Source: Leucaena leucocephala
Taxonomy: Eukaryota; Streptophyta; Magnoliopsida; Fabales; Fabaceae
DNA: 64,000 bases
Assembly (NCBI GenBank): GCA_037074615.1
Contig: CM073569.1
Coordinates: 4,718,001 to 4,782,000, forward strand
Reading direction: 5' to 3'
A program made the translations under genes and the position numbers. The notes beneath the pieces were generated by a model, which made no database searches, was not told the origin of the DNA, and worked only from the letters and a program-made list of their open reading frames with translations. Of this stretch, positions 23,131 to 34,383 are shown in pieces. Each line of letters starts with the position of its first letter. Within the stretch, counting starts at the first letter, position 1.

Positions 23131-24340
23131 TTTTTGTTTCCAAAGTGCTGGATAGTTTGATTTCTGAGTTTTGGTGGCAGAATGAGCAAGATGGAAGAAC
23201 AATTCATTGTTGATGTCAATGGCCAAGAAAGATAGAGGTATGGGATTTAAAAGCTTTCAAGTTTGAAATAGACCTTTACTAGCCAAAACAGAATAGAGAA
23301 TGCTGACGAACTATGGTGTAGGATTCTGAAAGGCATTTATTTCCCAAAATCCAGCTTCATGGAGGCCAAAAATGGTGGGAAAGCATCATGGTGTTGGAAG
23401 GAAGAGACTCGCTGAGAAAGGAATTGTTTTGGAAAGTGGGATTTAATAGCAATGGAAGAGTATGGGTTGATAAATGGATTTTAGGCTTACCAAATGAACG
23501 AATGGAAGGCACTCCACCCAGTAGCAATGAAGAGAAAGTTGAGAGTTGATGACTTAATTGAAGATGGCAAGTGGAACCTCAGTCTTATTGGAAATCACAT
23601 CCCAGCAAGTGAGAAGGAAGCGATTATGTAGCAATATGGTTGAAATCTAAATATGGGAAATGCCCAGTGAAATCTGGTTATCATGTAGCAAAAGAACAAG
23701 AAACCAGTGTTGATGCGAGGCCGAGTAGCTTTTATCAGGTCTCTGGTCAAATGTGTCAAGCACTTGTTATGGAGAATGATTAATGGTGCACTGGCAAGGG
23801 TGGAATATGCCCAATCTGCAATGTTGACTGTTGAGCACTTAATTTGTTTTGTCCCTGGGCAAATCGACGTTGATTTGGGGGCTCATTATGATTTATGACC
23901 AAGTAGTGAGCATTAAGAGGTTGTGTGAAGAAATGTTTCTGTCTAGCAGAGGAATTGGTGAAGAAAACAAGTCTCTCATTGTTGCTATTTGTTGGGGCAT
24001 ATGGAAAGGTAGATGTGATAGGGCATTCAATGGCGTGAAGGTGGATGCTGAGAAGATAATATCAGTTGCATCCATATTAGTGAATCAAGTATGGAGATTG
24101 GTGCTGATGGGGCTTTCTTGAAACAGTCAGGATGTGTTGGTGCAAAAATACTAGCGGTTATTTCTTGGGAAAGTCGAAGCATATACCCCCTTTGAGGCTG
24201 TTAAAGAAGCTTTGGTGGCATCAGATAGATTTTCTATGTAGTGAAACGGACAATGAAGAGCTCTTTAACTCCCTCCCTGGCTTCTTCTTGGTCATTTGCA
24301 AAAGTGGAATGGCAGAAACTGAGTTTAGTTGTGAATAATG
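23131..24340 (+). pseudogene. Degenerate LINE (L1-type) 3' coding relic
   Basis: Frames broken by several stops and shifts still show, in order: a reverse-transcriptase C-terminal segment (ISEFWWQNEQDGRTIHWC-like), a zinc-binding RVT module (KHLLWRMINGALARVEYAQS, then TVEHLICF), a linker (ICWGIWKGRCDRAFNGVKVD, IISVASILVNQVW), and an RNase H-like start (DGAFLKQSGCVGAKILAV) with SFAKVEWQKLSLVVNNE at its end. This order is that of plant L1-type retrotransposon ORF2 with an RNase H domain. The catalytic reverse-transcriptase core and endonuclease are missing, so it is a dead 5'-truncated copy. Short open stretches at 23707-23898 and 23849-24121 are remnants, not genes. Confidence 0.75.
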
Positions 24341-24350
24341 AAATATTAGT

Positions 24351-25175
24351 TGTAAATGAGTTTTAAATTAAACTTCTAAGATTTCTTAAACTTTTCCAAT
24401 TTACAAATGATTTGCAAATTTGTAAATTAATCTTCTTTTATTTACAACTGAATTTCCAATATTTGTACTTAAGCTCTGCAACTCATATTTTGCCATTTGA
24501 TGTTGAGCTTTTTTTTTCCCCACCAATTTGCAATTGAGCTACGTGTCTGTCCCCTATGAATATTGTTATCCATTTACTTTTTATTTAAAGTTTTGGTCAT
24601 TTTCATGTTTCAAAAACTCGTGATCTTTTATTTTAAAATGATAAAATTCTTTTAATTTCCTCTCGTGTCATCCTCCCTAAAAACTCCAAGAAGGAGGCTG
24701 CGCCACGTGGGGATGGGATCTCTATTAACTAAGCTCACATTATTACATTTTAAATTAAATTTGAGTCTCCTAAATCATACCATATCATGAATATCCGTGG
24801 ATATCATATAATATAATCATGTTAGAACTTCAATTATACTAAGGCCAAAGAGAAAACTCCAACTACATACCTATATTTTTGGGGTTATTTTTGTAATTAA
24901 TCATGGCTTTTATAAAGCTAACTTATCATTAAATTCATGTATGACTTACTTGTTTAATTTTTTAATTTCCTTTAAAATTTTCAATTATATAATGACAAAA
25001 AAGAAATGTCAATTATAAGTCTATACTGTAAAACAATTACTTCAATTAATCATATTTTCAATACTTACATAGAGAGAGAGAGGTTAACACAAGTCTTTTG
25101 TTTTAAAAAAGAATTTGGTATGCTTAGAAGGGCTCATTGTATTTTTTTTTTGTTTTTTTTTGTGATTAGTGAATT
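24351..25175 (+). repeat. Long direct repeat, copy 2 (right of LINE relic)
   Basis: Second copy of the repeat at 21642-22433, with landmarks in the same order. These include the G-box (CGCCACGTGG near 24702) and AATTTGAGTCTCCTAAAT. It carries an extra ~35-bp stretch near 24375-24430 relative to copy 1. No reading frame of interest. Confidence 0.75.
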
Positions 25176-26067
25176 TTCTATTATCTTTGTTCTTCCTATT
25201 TAAGTATCTAGTCAGGGATTTAATCTTTAGCGATATGTATAAAGAGTATCTTATAGCTAACACTAAAACTCTTTCAGAAAATTTATAGTGTAAGAGGATT
25301 AGTCACTGTTTCTAGCAATGGAAACTCTAAATTTCCCTAAAAAAACATCAACAAATGAATACAATTGTTCCACCTGAGAATATCCGCTACATAAAAAATC
25401 TAACTCAATTTCTAAAGGTTATTCAATAAAGAATAACAACTTTATAAGGATCTTTTGCTGCTCGGTCTTCCCTAAAAATCAACATGCATTTGAAAAGAAG
25501 AAAAAGCTGTGTCATATTAGAAGCCCCATTTCCTTCATAAAACTGCAGTCTGGTTTCTTGAGGTAGATTAATCAATTCCGAAGCAAACCCATCATCTGCA
25601 AATCATTCATCAAGGCACCATCTAGGAAGAGAATTAAACACAAGCTGGATCATGGTAAGTTAGAGATTAAAAGACTAGTAGAACCCACTAGATCACCATT
25701 CTGTTGTACATGGTCATTTCTTTCCGCCTCCAACGGTATTAAATATTAATACCTTTGTTGCAAGCCACAAGCATGCGAGCTTATCTTCTACTAGCAGATT
25801 TTCTGGCAGAAACTGATTTAATACTGATGTTGTCCATATTGTGAATGAAGGTACGAGGAGGCTCTTCTCTGTCAAGATGAAAGGGGCAATAAATAAGCTG
25901 GCAACCAAGTGAATAGATCAAAGGTTGCAGTCAAAACTCAAGCAATATATATTCCTCTATTAATTTCCTTGCCTATAGTCAATTTAGGTGAAGAATTTTT
26001 TGATGATGTATTCCTTGTTTGATAGTGAGGAAACGAGTGGAGGAAAAATAAGGGATAATTACAAACA
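25176..26067. other. Intergenic DNA with weak coding-like patches
   Basis: Moderate GC compared with its surroundings. A minus-strand open stretch at 25714-25908 has no recognisable domain. Because the BUB3.3-like relic to the right is read towards this region, it might contain decayed downstream exons, but no WD40 motif could be recognised. Confidence 0.35.
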
Positions 26068-26360
26068 TTTCATTTGCTTCTGATGGGGCTTCTAGTCTAA
26101 GCACTGAGTTGTCAACGTCGTATAAGCGAAGGCTCTGTAAGAAATTTACCAATCAGAGACCAGTAACTTGCAGCAATTTCAGAAACCCAGAGCTTAACTC
26201 AGGAAAAACTCAACACATCGAGAGAAATTGGGGATGGAGAAAAAGAGATTCAAACTTACGGAGCCCCAAGAAGATATGAGGAGATTGTTACAGTTGGGGG
26301 CGAATTGAATCCTGGAGATAGCATCCCCAATCGGGTTGTCTAACGCAGTCTCTGTTCATT
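26068..26360 (-). pseudogene. BUB3.3-like WD40 relic (exon 1 plus part of exon 2)
   Basis: On the minus strand, an exon-1-like segment (about 26360-26252) reads PIGDAISRIQFAPNCNNLLI followed by SSWGS and a GTAAGT donor at 26251. An exon-2-like segment (about 26138-26070) follows a CTTACAG acceptor and reads SLRLYDVDNSVLRLEAPSEA. This matches the start of plant BUB3.3, a WD40 mitotic-checkpoint protein (SPIGDAISRIRFAP, NNLLISSWD, LRLYDV). The presumed ATG at 26360 is one base out of frame with the conserved segment, and the homology stops within exon 2, so no complete propeller could be made. It lies head to head with a tRNA-Trp. A shorter inverted copy exists at 30770-30862. It may be the remains of a gene that once stood here. 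Confidence 0.75.
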
Positions 26361-26625
26361 TTTCCACCAAGAAATTGCCAAATTGGAAGTTCGAACTATG
26401 GAAGTCCGATAATTATTATATATTAAATTTAGAATGTGGTCAATAATATCTAGTGGATCCGTGGCGCAATGGTAGCGCGTCTGACTCCAGATCAGAAGGT
26501 TGCGTGTTCGATTCACGTCGGGTTCAATCCTCGTTTTTTTGAAACTTCTGTATTCTTGTTTTTTTCAAGGATATTGTTGATTGGGGCCAGTAAAATTAAT
26601 ATAAATATTAATTAAATTACTTATT
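26270..26625 (+). repeat. Inverted segmental duplication, arm 1 (tRNA-Trp block)
   Basis: The block includes BUB3.3-like exon 1 sequence, the tRNA-Trp and its downstream flank. It is repeated in inverted orientation at about 30468-30862. Matching landmarks outside the tRNA: AAATTGCCAAATTG, GTTCGAACT, AAGGATATTG and TAATATAAATA. Similarity outside the mature tRNA shows a duplicated DNA segment and not two unrelated tRNA genes. Confidence 0.85.
26455..26526 (+). tRNA. tRNA-Trp (CCA)
   Basis: A 72-base cloverleaf with acceptor stem GGATCCG/CGGGTTC plus discriminator A, D-arm GCGC..GCGC, anticodon stem TCTGA/TCAGA around loop CTCCAGA (anticodon CCA), and T-arm GCGTG-TTCGATT-CACGT. No intron. The internal A and B boxes (TGGCGCAATGG; GTTCGATTC) are intact. 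A T-run at 26534-26540, a few bases downstream, serves as the RNA polymerase III terminator. It should decode UGG codons in cytosolic translation. A second copy with the same mature sequence is at 30609-30680 on the other strand. Confidence 0.97.
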
Positions 26626-27086
26626 AAATATAAAATTGAAAGTTTATTGGAAAATTTATTATTTACAAGTTTTAAGTAATTCAGCTCTCTTCGGTTTACA
26701 ATCTTTTTCTATTTTAATTTTTTCCCCACACAGTTCATTGATTTTTTTTGTTATTGAGTCTAATATGTATCCTTTACGAGAGGGATTGAGATGATTTGTT
26801 CGACTCGCGATATATAGAATCACACTGGGCCAATTACTTTAAGCCATGGGTTAGTAACTGATAAAACTAGTCACCAATTGATAAAACCATCTTATATGTT
26901 TTATGATATATTGTAATACATAAAATTAATCATATATTAATTAATTATAATAATTGTTTAGCCAGTTTTCAGCCATTAGATAATAGTTGGACATGTGTAC
27001 AACAAGATCATGTTTCACGAGATTTTATCTTGATGGAGGGAGGGCTCATAGCTTCACAGAGATTTTATTCGGGCGACATCCACTTT
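26626..27086. other. AT-rich intergenic DNA, nothing recognised
   Basis: Between the tRNA block and a hAT-like element. No gene or repeat boundary was recognised. Confidence 0.4.
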
Positions 27087-27094
27087 GCACTTAG

Positions 27095-27827
27095 TAGGGG
27101 TGTGGCTAGACAGGGCAGCACTCTGTCTGGTGCCCTGTTTGAAAAAAGTCTGAGCTATATTTTGCAGCCCGATGTCCGGCCCTACCCGGTAAAAGCCCTA
27201 ATCATTTCGGGTTGGGCATGGGCGGGCTGGGCATGCCCAAATCGTGATACCTCGCTCATATCGTGAAAAAAAAATCTGCAATCATGAACTTATAAAATAA
27301 TATAATATTTATGTCTTCAAGAGTTAAATAATATTTATAATCCACTAAGAATAAGGTAATAAAAAGATAATAATTAAAGTCTTGAAGTCTATTACATATA
27401 TAAAAAAGAAAGATTAAAATCTGTAGGGGTAGGATATCTGTAGCGGTATTGCAACATCAATAATTGAATGCTTGGCAAGTAAAACGTATGAGCAACTTTG
27501 GTATCTATGTAAATATAAGAGTTATATTCGGTACTTTAAAAATGAGCAAGGAGAGTTGTCAACTAAAGTGAAAAATGTAGAGTTACAAATAAAATAAATT
27601 AAAAAAAAATAAGATTATATAAAAAAAATAATATATATATATATAGGACCGGGCTAAATAGGCAGGGCGACATACCATGCCTAGTGCCTTGCCTTGCCCT
27701 GCCCGACACTTGGCCCGGCCCGGCCCTATCTAAATATATTTTGGGCGACTTTTTCTAAGCCGGGCTGGGTAATTTTTTACCGGGTTCGGGCGGGCGGACC
27801 AGGCTCTGAGTATTATGCACACCCCTA
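27095..27827. mobile_element. hAT-like non-autonomous element (copy A)
   Basis: Begins TAGGGGTGTGG and ends with the inverted CACACCCCTA. The flanks GCACTTAG (27087-27094) and TCACTTAG (27828-27835) match at 7 of 8 positions. Both ends are GC-rich with overlapping GGGC/CCCG words (CGGGTTGGGCATGGGCGGGC on the left, CCCGGCCCGGCCC on the right), and the middle is AT-rich. It is related to 45641-46392, which lies in the opposite orientation. The short open frames in the GC-rich ends are not genes. No transposase is encoded. Confidence 0.8.
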
Positions 27828-27835
27828 TCACTTAG

Positions 27836-29595
27836 AACTACTCACTTTCATGCATCAACGCTCACCTTCTCCACCATCGACTTGCTCTACCAACTAATTG
27901 ATCTTTCGAGAATGGAGATTCGTTCACGAATAAATTAGCACTCTAGCCCAGAGTATGCCCAAATTTATAACATGCATTATCACCAACAACTCATCTTTGC
28001 CTAGATTAGGAGTTGAGTAAGCAAAAGCTTGCGTCGACAAGAAGAATGGAGGAGCTGAACAAAAAATAACCCCAAGGATATCATTAGAATATTCAAAAAT
28101 GGATATAAGTAATTTTATCTAAAATAAAAAAAAGTCTCTCAATCCTTCAAAAATTCCTAATTTTGAAGGGGTTAGAGAGTGAGAAAGGGGAGCAGAAGAA
28201 GATAAAAAAGTTTTCCTTCCTTTCCCTTCCCTCCATTTTATAAACCAAATACTCTTACCCTCTCTTCTCTCTCCTCCTATAAAAACCATTAATTAAACAA
28301 TGCCTTAATGATATAATTTATAAATAAAATTTTAAAATATTTTTTTTACTATTAATAAGAAGAGGAGAGTATATAACTAATTGTCTAGGTTTATGTAGCT
28401 GAACTACTTATTGGAAAATAATTGAGAAATTGATCAATATTTCTCTAGATACATGTTTCTCTCTGCTAGTCAACGGGACTAGCAAAGCTAGGATGACATA
28501 TCTAAGATGTGACCTATCATACATTTCCTTCAGTACACACTCACATTCACTAAATAATTAAAAAAACACATAAACATAAGCCTTAGGACTCATTTTGATA
28601 ATTTCTTGCATGCACTTAAATATTTTTATTCCATTGCATGAGTCCAGAAGATCGATATGTGTTTTTGTCATCTATCAAATAAAAGAAATGAATAACTTAA
28701 GAGATCAATTTTATATTACTCTCAATTATTATTATTATTATTATTATCATCAATATTATTAATTTTAAAAATAAATATTATTTTAATATATTGAATTAGT
28801 AGTTTGTTAACATTTTTTAATTCTGCCTAAAAATTAAGTTGTTTTATTAAATATAGTTAATAATCAATTGTTTTAAAAAAATTAAGCTAAAAATGTGCTC
28901 GATATATAAAAAGAAGTAGCTTTGTTTTTTTTTTTTTTTTACAAAAAGTTAATCTTATTTAATTAAAAAAACGTTACATATAATAAAAACGATACAAACA
29001 ACTAATAATTGAAAAAAAAAAGTGAGCCTTCAAATATCACGGGTAATGCAAACAATGTTACAAGCGGGTTAGCAGTATTTTAGCATAAAAAGCTGGTATC
29101 CCCTTTTTTTTTTTGAAAATTCACATTTGAATATATTTACATAAAATAAGACCATTAGTATTTAAAAATTAAAAAAATATTTTAAAATGATTAAAATTAT
29201 CATTTACTGGTCTAGGAATGTTGTAACCGTGTATATATATATTTGAGACTTGAGTAAGAGAAGACTAGGAGCTTTTGAGTTTGATTGAGATTTATAACAA
29301 GTTTTTCTTTGAAGTCGTTATTATGGATATTGGTTGGCTTTGCAAGTGTATCTTGAGCTAAAACACATCCAATTCAAAGGGATTTCCTTGGTAGCTGTCC
29401 TATTTCTATAGAAAGAAATAGATAGAGTCAATTAATTATGAAGAAATAATTTATAGATATGCTATTTATATTTTTTAGTAATAAATCACATCTGACGTAT
29501 ATGTTTACCATTACTGAATTTAGTTTCCTGTATACCTATTTTGATCATCATTACTGGTTTTAGCTTTTGTGAAACTTGTTATTATTTGTTTAGTT
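27836..29595. other. Intergenic DNA, no gene recognised
   Basis: Includes a T/C-rich and G/A-rich pair around 28160-28270 that suggests another small MITE, ATT microsatellites at about 28725-28748, and poly-T near 28925-28940. No protein similarity or RNA gene was seen. Confidence 0.4.
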
Positions 29596-29599
29596 TAAT

Positions 29600-29925
29600 T
29601 TTTAGGGAAGAGCTTATAAAAAAAATAATTTAAAAGTGATTCTAGATATTTTAGAAAAAAAATTATTTTAAAAAAATAAGTGTTTGGATAATTATTATCA
29701 TAATAATTTTTTTGTAGATAAATTACTAGAAATAGTATAAAGATAAAATGATAGAGAAAAAAGGTAAGAGTAAAATGATTATTACACAGTTTAAAAATAA
29801 TTTTGTCACCCATAAACTATTCCTATAAGCTTATCCGGAATCATAGTTTACTCCATAAGCTCTTCTGAATATTTGATGATTATTTATTTAATAGTTTGGG
29901 CTAAAGTATTTTTAAAACTATGATT
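29600..29925. mobile_element. MITE related to 2876-3480 (short copy)
   Basis: Inverted A/T-rich arms (AGAGCTTATAAAAAAAATAA on the left, complemented by the TAAGCTCTTCTGAAT stretch on the right) and the shared internal motif GATAAATTACTAGAAATAGT. No coding capacity. Unlike the longer copies it lacks a GC- or purine-rich insert. Confidence 0.5.
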
Positions 29926-30467
29926 TAAAAAAAACATACTCATTATTATTAGAGTATAATAATATTATATGATCTGTGTAGCAAGCATTGTCTATGTAAC
30001 ATAATGAGATATTAGTTTTATTAAGAATGTGTTCAGTGGAGAAAATTTTATCTTATCTTCCACATATTACCTATTCTTATTCATATACAGAGGAATTTTT
30101 ATATATATATTCTTGTTTAATTTTAACTTTTATCTCTTAATTGCCATCTAGGCACAGCATAATTTTATTTTTTATGTCTTAATTGTCATTTAGGTATATT
30201 TTAATTATTTAATGTTGTGAGTCATAAATAATTTAGTCTTTGAAAGTTATTTTATTATTCATTAATCTCTAATCAATTATAAATTCAACTTATACTAAAG
30301 GATTGTCTTATTATACCTTGTTTTGTAAAGGTTAAAGCGCAAGATCTATAAATATTGGAGAAATTATCGCAAGTGGAACAAGTCATCTCCGTCCCTATGG
30401 CAGTGGATTCATACTAGATTCAATAATAATAATAAATAAATAAAAGAAGTTGCAGGAAATTCAATTA
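29926..30467. other. AT-rich intergenic DNA, nothing recognised
   Basis: No coding region or known repeat recognised between a MITE and the second tRNA block. Confidence 0.4.
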
Positions 30468-30862
30468 ATTTAATTAGTATTTATATTACTTTTACGGGCC
30501 CCACTCATCAATATCCTTTTATATCTGTTGGGCCCTTGGGAAACAAGGCCTTCAATTCTTTTTTTCTTTTCAAAAAAGGACAATACAAAAGTCTTGAAAA
30601 ACAGGGATTGAACCCGACGTGAATCGAACACGCAACCTTCTGATCTGGAGTCAGACGCGCTACCATTGCGCCACGGATCCACTTGTTGCTGACATTTGCA
30701 TAACAAAACATAATATATAATGATTGAACGGGCTTTCTAGTTGCTTCTTGCCGCCAATTACAGTTCGAACTTTCAATTTGGCAATTTCTTGGTGGAGAAA
30801 TGAACAGATACCACCTGGAGTTGCAGTTGGGGATGCTATCTTCAGGATTCAATTCGCCCCAA
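30468..30862 (-). repeat. Inverted segmental duplication, arm 2 (tRNA-Trp block)
   Basis: Reverse complement of the block at about 26270-26625, with a roughly 45-bp additional stretch between the tRNA terminator and the shared AAGGATATTG. On the plus strand at about 30770-30862 it retains the first part of BUB3.3-like exon 1 (GDAIFRIQFAPT). The reading frame is broken by a small deletion and the homology then stops at a TTAATTAATTAG stretch. It is therefore shorter than arm 1. Confidence 0.8.
30609..30680 (-). tRNA. tRNA-Trp (CCA), second copy
   Basis: The mature 72 bases equal those of the tRNA at 26455-26526. The cloverleaf, anticodon CCA, and internal A and B boxes are all intact. A T-run on the minus strand (AAAAA at 30597-30601 on the plus strand) gives a pol III terminator 8-12 bases downstream. 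The mature region is perfectly conserved while its flanks have diverged, which suggests continuing selection or gene conversion. It probably still makes functional tRNA. Confidence 0.96.
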
Positions 30863-31854
30863 CTGTAATTAATTAATTAGTGATAACTATTATCAAAATA
30901 CGGTTTATATTTTATAAGACTAAAAAAACAACTTTGAAAAAAACAAATCATCAAGGGAAACACTTTTTTTGTACAGTATTTATTAGTTTTAGAGTATTTA
31001 AGATTCAATTTTTCCATAGTTTAATTAATTATTTTATTTTTGGGCTTCCATTCTCTCATGTATATAAAAAAAAAAGCATTAGCCTCAAAGGACACACGTG
31101 ACTTTATCAGTGATGAGAATCGAAAATTTTAAGCTATTAACAGAATGGTAAGTCCCCTTTGTGTCCTGCCCTCTAATTTCCTTTATTTTTTATCTTTGTC
31201 TATTTATATATTTTTTCCTTCTAAGTAATTACAATTTTTAAGGTCCTCCTCAATAAATACCATTCTTTTTAGATCCTGCCCTCTAATTTTTCTTTTATTT
31301 TTTCATGACATACAAAAGCATACTTATCTCATTTAATAAAATTTATGATTATTTTTTTTACTGAATATTTATAAATATCTATGTAAATTCTATTTGAGTC
31401 TAGATATATACAGGTCTTAGTAAGCTTTCAAGACCCAATTCACCTATTTAAAAAAAAAGAAGATGTAAATCATTAATTTTTTATTGAATAATAAAAATTT
31501 CCTAGTAGCTTAAATACAACAATATTTATTCAGGGAACATGCACTAGCAGGCTAATAATTCCAAATGTAATTATTTTACTTGAGAGAAAATAAAATAAGA
31601 GAGAATACTGGCATTATCATTTCATTTTCAAGATCTTGGACAATTAAGCCTAAATTAAAAGAAAAATAAATTGTAATCTGCATATCGAGTATTAATTATA
31701 AGAATATATAGCATATATTATATACAAACAAAATCAAAATATTAGGAGCCTTTTTAGGTTGATACTCTTATATGTTTTATTATAGTTTCTGACCTAAATT
31801 TTAATTTAAAATTTTTTAAAATAAACAGTCATATTTATTTAAAAAAATTTTAGA
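30863..31854. other. Intergenic DNA with a SINE 3' fragment
   Basis: At about 31360-31460 a segment (TTTGAGTCTAGATATATACA, then CTTAGTAAGCTTTCAAGACC) resembles the 3' half of SINE family 3. The rest is AT-rich without recognisable genes. Confidence 0.4.
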
Positions 31855-32440
31855 CTAAATTATAATTTTAGATAAGTTACTGGGAATATCTTCTAAAATA
31901 GTAAAAGAACTTATAAAGTATCTAATTACTATTTTTCTCTTATTTTTTTCTCACTCTCTCTTCTCTCTTCTCTCTCCTCCTCCTCCTCTCTTCTCTCTTC
32001 CAGCTCTGTTGTCGCCTGTCCAACTCGTTGTCGCTTCTATTAATTATGCTTGCTGTCGACATGCTCACTATCTCTGTTCTACTGTCGCTTCTATTCACTG
32101 TATAGCGTCTTAGTGGAGTGGAGAAGGAGAGAGGAGTAGAGAAGATGGTGATAGGAGATGGACAAGAGAAGGAGAGAAGAGTGGAGAAAATGGTGATGAG
32201 AGATGATGATGGAGTGGAGGAGAAATAGAAAAAAGAAGATTTTTTTAATAAAATTATATCTTTTTTGATAATTTTGCTAATAACAAAAGTTATTATGATA
32301 ATAACTATCCAAACACTCATTTATTTAGAATTATTTTTTGTCTATAAGTTCTTCTGAATCTTTTTTCTAAAAGTTATCTAAAAATCTTTTTTTTTTATAA
32401 TTTTTTTTTAAAATCTATCTAAACAACCCTATATTGTATT
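31855..32440. mobile_element. Long MITE with pyrimidine/purine-rich interior
   Basis: Inverted relative of the element at 2876-3480, with outer arms and the motif CCAAACACTCATTTATTTAG. The interior has a pyrimidine-rich left half (CTCTCTTCTCTCTTC runs, 31950-32000) answered by a purine-rich right half (GGAGAAGGAGAGAGGAGTAG, 32115-32180), a foldable structure. The open frame across it (31940-32320, minus) is low-complexity serine/arginine sequence and is not a gene. Confidence 0.5.
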
Positions 32441-32448
32441 AGATCTTC

Positions 32449-33155
32449 TTGTTTGATAGAGCTGTATCAACAAAGGAGGCAAACCAGTACCTTAATGATC
32501 AGAAAAGAGCTATCGTAAAAGCACTGGAAGAGATAACCAAGCATTCACGTCACTATGAGTTGTACGAGGGAGAAGAGAACTCTCATTTCCAAAAATTCCT
32601 CCACCGACTAGAGAGGTTCCGAGCTGAGGCCAAACATTATCCCCCCACATCGGTTGAAGTCCCATTTTAACTCAACAAAGACAAACTTGAATCCATGAAG
32701 CTCCGCCAACCCCCACCATATTCACCCTCTCTCCACCCTCTCTCACTATCCGTAAACTACACCAACTAGACATCAAGCACATACATTTCTTCTATTCTTG
32801 ATGAGTTGGCACTTAAGGAGGATATGCTAGAGGACTCGAAGGTCCAAACGATGTTTGTAGATGTTGTTTGCCTAAAACAAACGTTAAAGTTAAATACATT
32901 ACAGCAAGTATGTCATGGAAGCTAAATTTAACTATCATCTAGAGAGGTATATCACAGTGGCCATAGAATGTGAAGTTAATTAATCTCTACCATCTAGTGA
33001 AGAGTCTGATGGAGGATGATGTTCCCATGGAGGAACCTAAGTTTGATGTCGCTACAAAGAAGGATGCGGTGGAGATCTACAATCTCCTTGTGCTCCCAAT
33101 GCTCTACATGGCACAAGTTGATCATCTGATTTTAAACGTCCAAAAACTCCTTTAA
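32449..33155 (+). pseudogene. Unidentified coding-like fragment
   Basis: Two open stretches have a composition unlike the AT-rich surroundings: 32449-32670, reading FDRAVSTKEANQYLNDQKRA then EEITKHSRHYELYEGEENSH; and 32970-33155, reading KFDVATKKDAVEIYNLLVLP then AQVDHLILNVQKLL. The DNA between them (about 32680-32940) also has coding-like composition (ILDELALKEDMLEDSKVQ) but contains stops. I do not recognise the family. No start codon context, splice sites or full-length frame could be built, so it is most likely a gene or transposon fragment. It sits directly after a MITE and could have been moved with it. Confidence 0.4.
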
Positions 33156-34383
33156 AGTTAAACGGTAAATCTTGAAGTAATAATTAATTAGGGTAGCCGA
33201 GTTATTAGGACTTTGATTAAATATTTATTTTATTAGAAGAATTGGGATATTAGATATTTACTTCCCCATTAGGAATCTTCATGAGCACCTGAAAATATGG
33301 AGATGAAAAAGGAATTAGTGGTTAAAGCAAATAACAAACTGAAGTTTTAGATGAATCTTAAATTTCCATTAAAATTAATAAATTAATATTAATAAAGCCG
33401 GTAAATCATGGAAGACCAACGGTGGGCTATTTTTGGATGATCTTCAGTCTATTTTATCATATTGTTTCTGTACCAAATTGCAATACAAGATCACGCATCA
33501 ATTCGTGCTCAAACAAATCAGCTTTGCCATGTTGAAATTTGAGTGAGTTCAAATTTAATGTTTTATAAAATGATTTCTTTAAAAAAATATTTATTTGTTA
33601 TAGTTTTAAACTGTCATACCTAAAATTTAACAATTTGAATTTATTTAACAATTTAGTATCATATCTATGTCATTTAACAATTTCGTTTGTACCTATGAAA
33701 TACCTTCAAGAGATATTTTCTTGGAAAACTTTTTTTTTTTTTTTTACATTCATATGAGAGGGGATGAATTTTAAAACATCATTCAAAATGCTATAATCTT
33801 TTACATTTGCGAAATCCGTATGGGAGATTAAAATTATTATTTATATTTAAAAAATATGATGGACATTGATTTTTATAAGATTGTGTCGATGCTTTTTAAA
33901 TTTCATATTAGAATTTTTTTATTATTTAATTTATTTATTCGATATGATTATTTATTTATATAAATATAAATATTTTAAATTTTTAGTTAATGTTTTGGAT
34001 GTTGGTCCTTCTTAATAACTACAATTTTTAAAATATTTTCCAATAAATATAATTTCCTCTATGTCCTTCTCTCTAATTTTCCCATAAAACAATGAACATT
34101 TGTATTTGACTCCATAATAAGTTTCGTAATATCTGTACTCCATAAATGAAAGAATATATGGAAATATTTATTTTTTTAGTATTTTTAAAAAAAGAAGAAG
34201 AAGCAAACATTCCTCTGTGTGAAGAAAGATCCATATATTTATTTCATTTTTTCAATAAACATTTGAAGTGCATTATCAATACTTAAAAGAATATTATTTT
34301 TATTTTTGTTTTTTTCCTAAATAGAGCAAAGCCTTTCAGAACATTATATCTGTGAGCGCAAAGAGATACACATTTATACTATT
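33156..34383. other. AT-rich intergenic DNA, nothing recognised
   Basis: No domain, RNA gene or clear repeat boundary. A poly-T run lies near 33730-33745. Confidence 0.4.

Noticed and set aside
27030..27897. Gly/Pro/Ala-rich open frames
   Set aside because: Produced by the GC-rich ends of hAT-like copy A.
30470..30852. Open frames of 78 and 114 residues on the minus strand
   Set aside because: They run through the tRNA-Trp gene and its duplicated flank. The peptide is a translation of tRNA sequence.
31940..32320. 126-residue frame on the minus strand
   Set aside because: Low-complexity translation of the MITE's pyrimidine/purine core.
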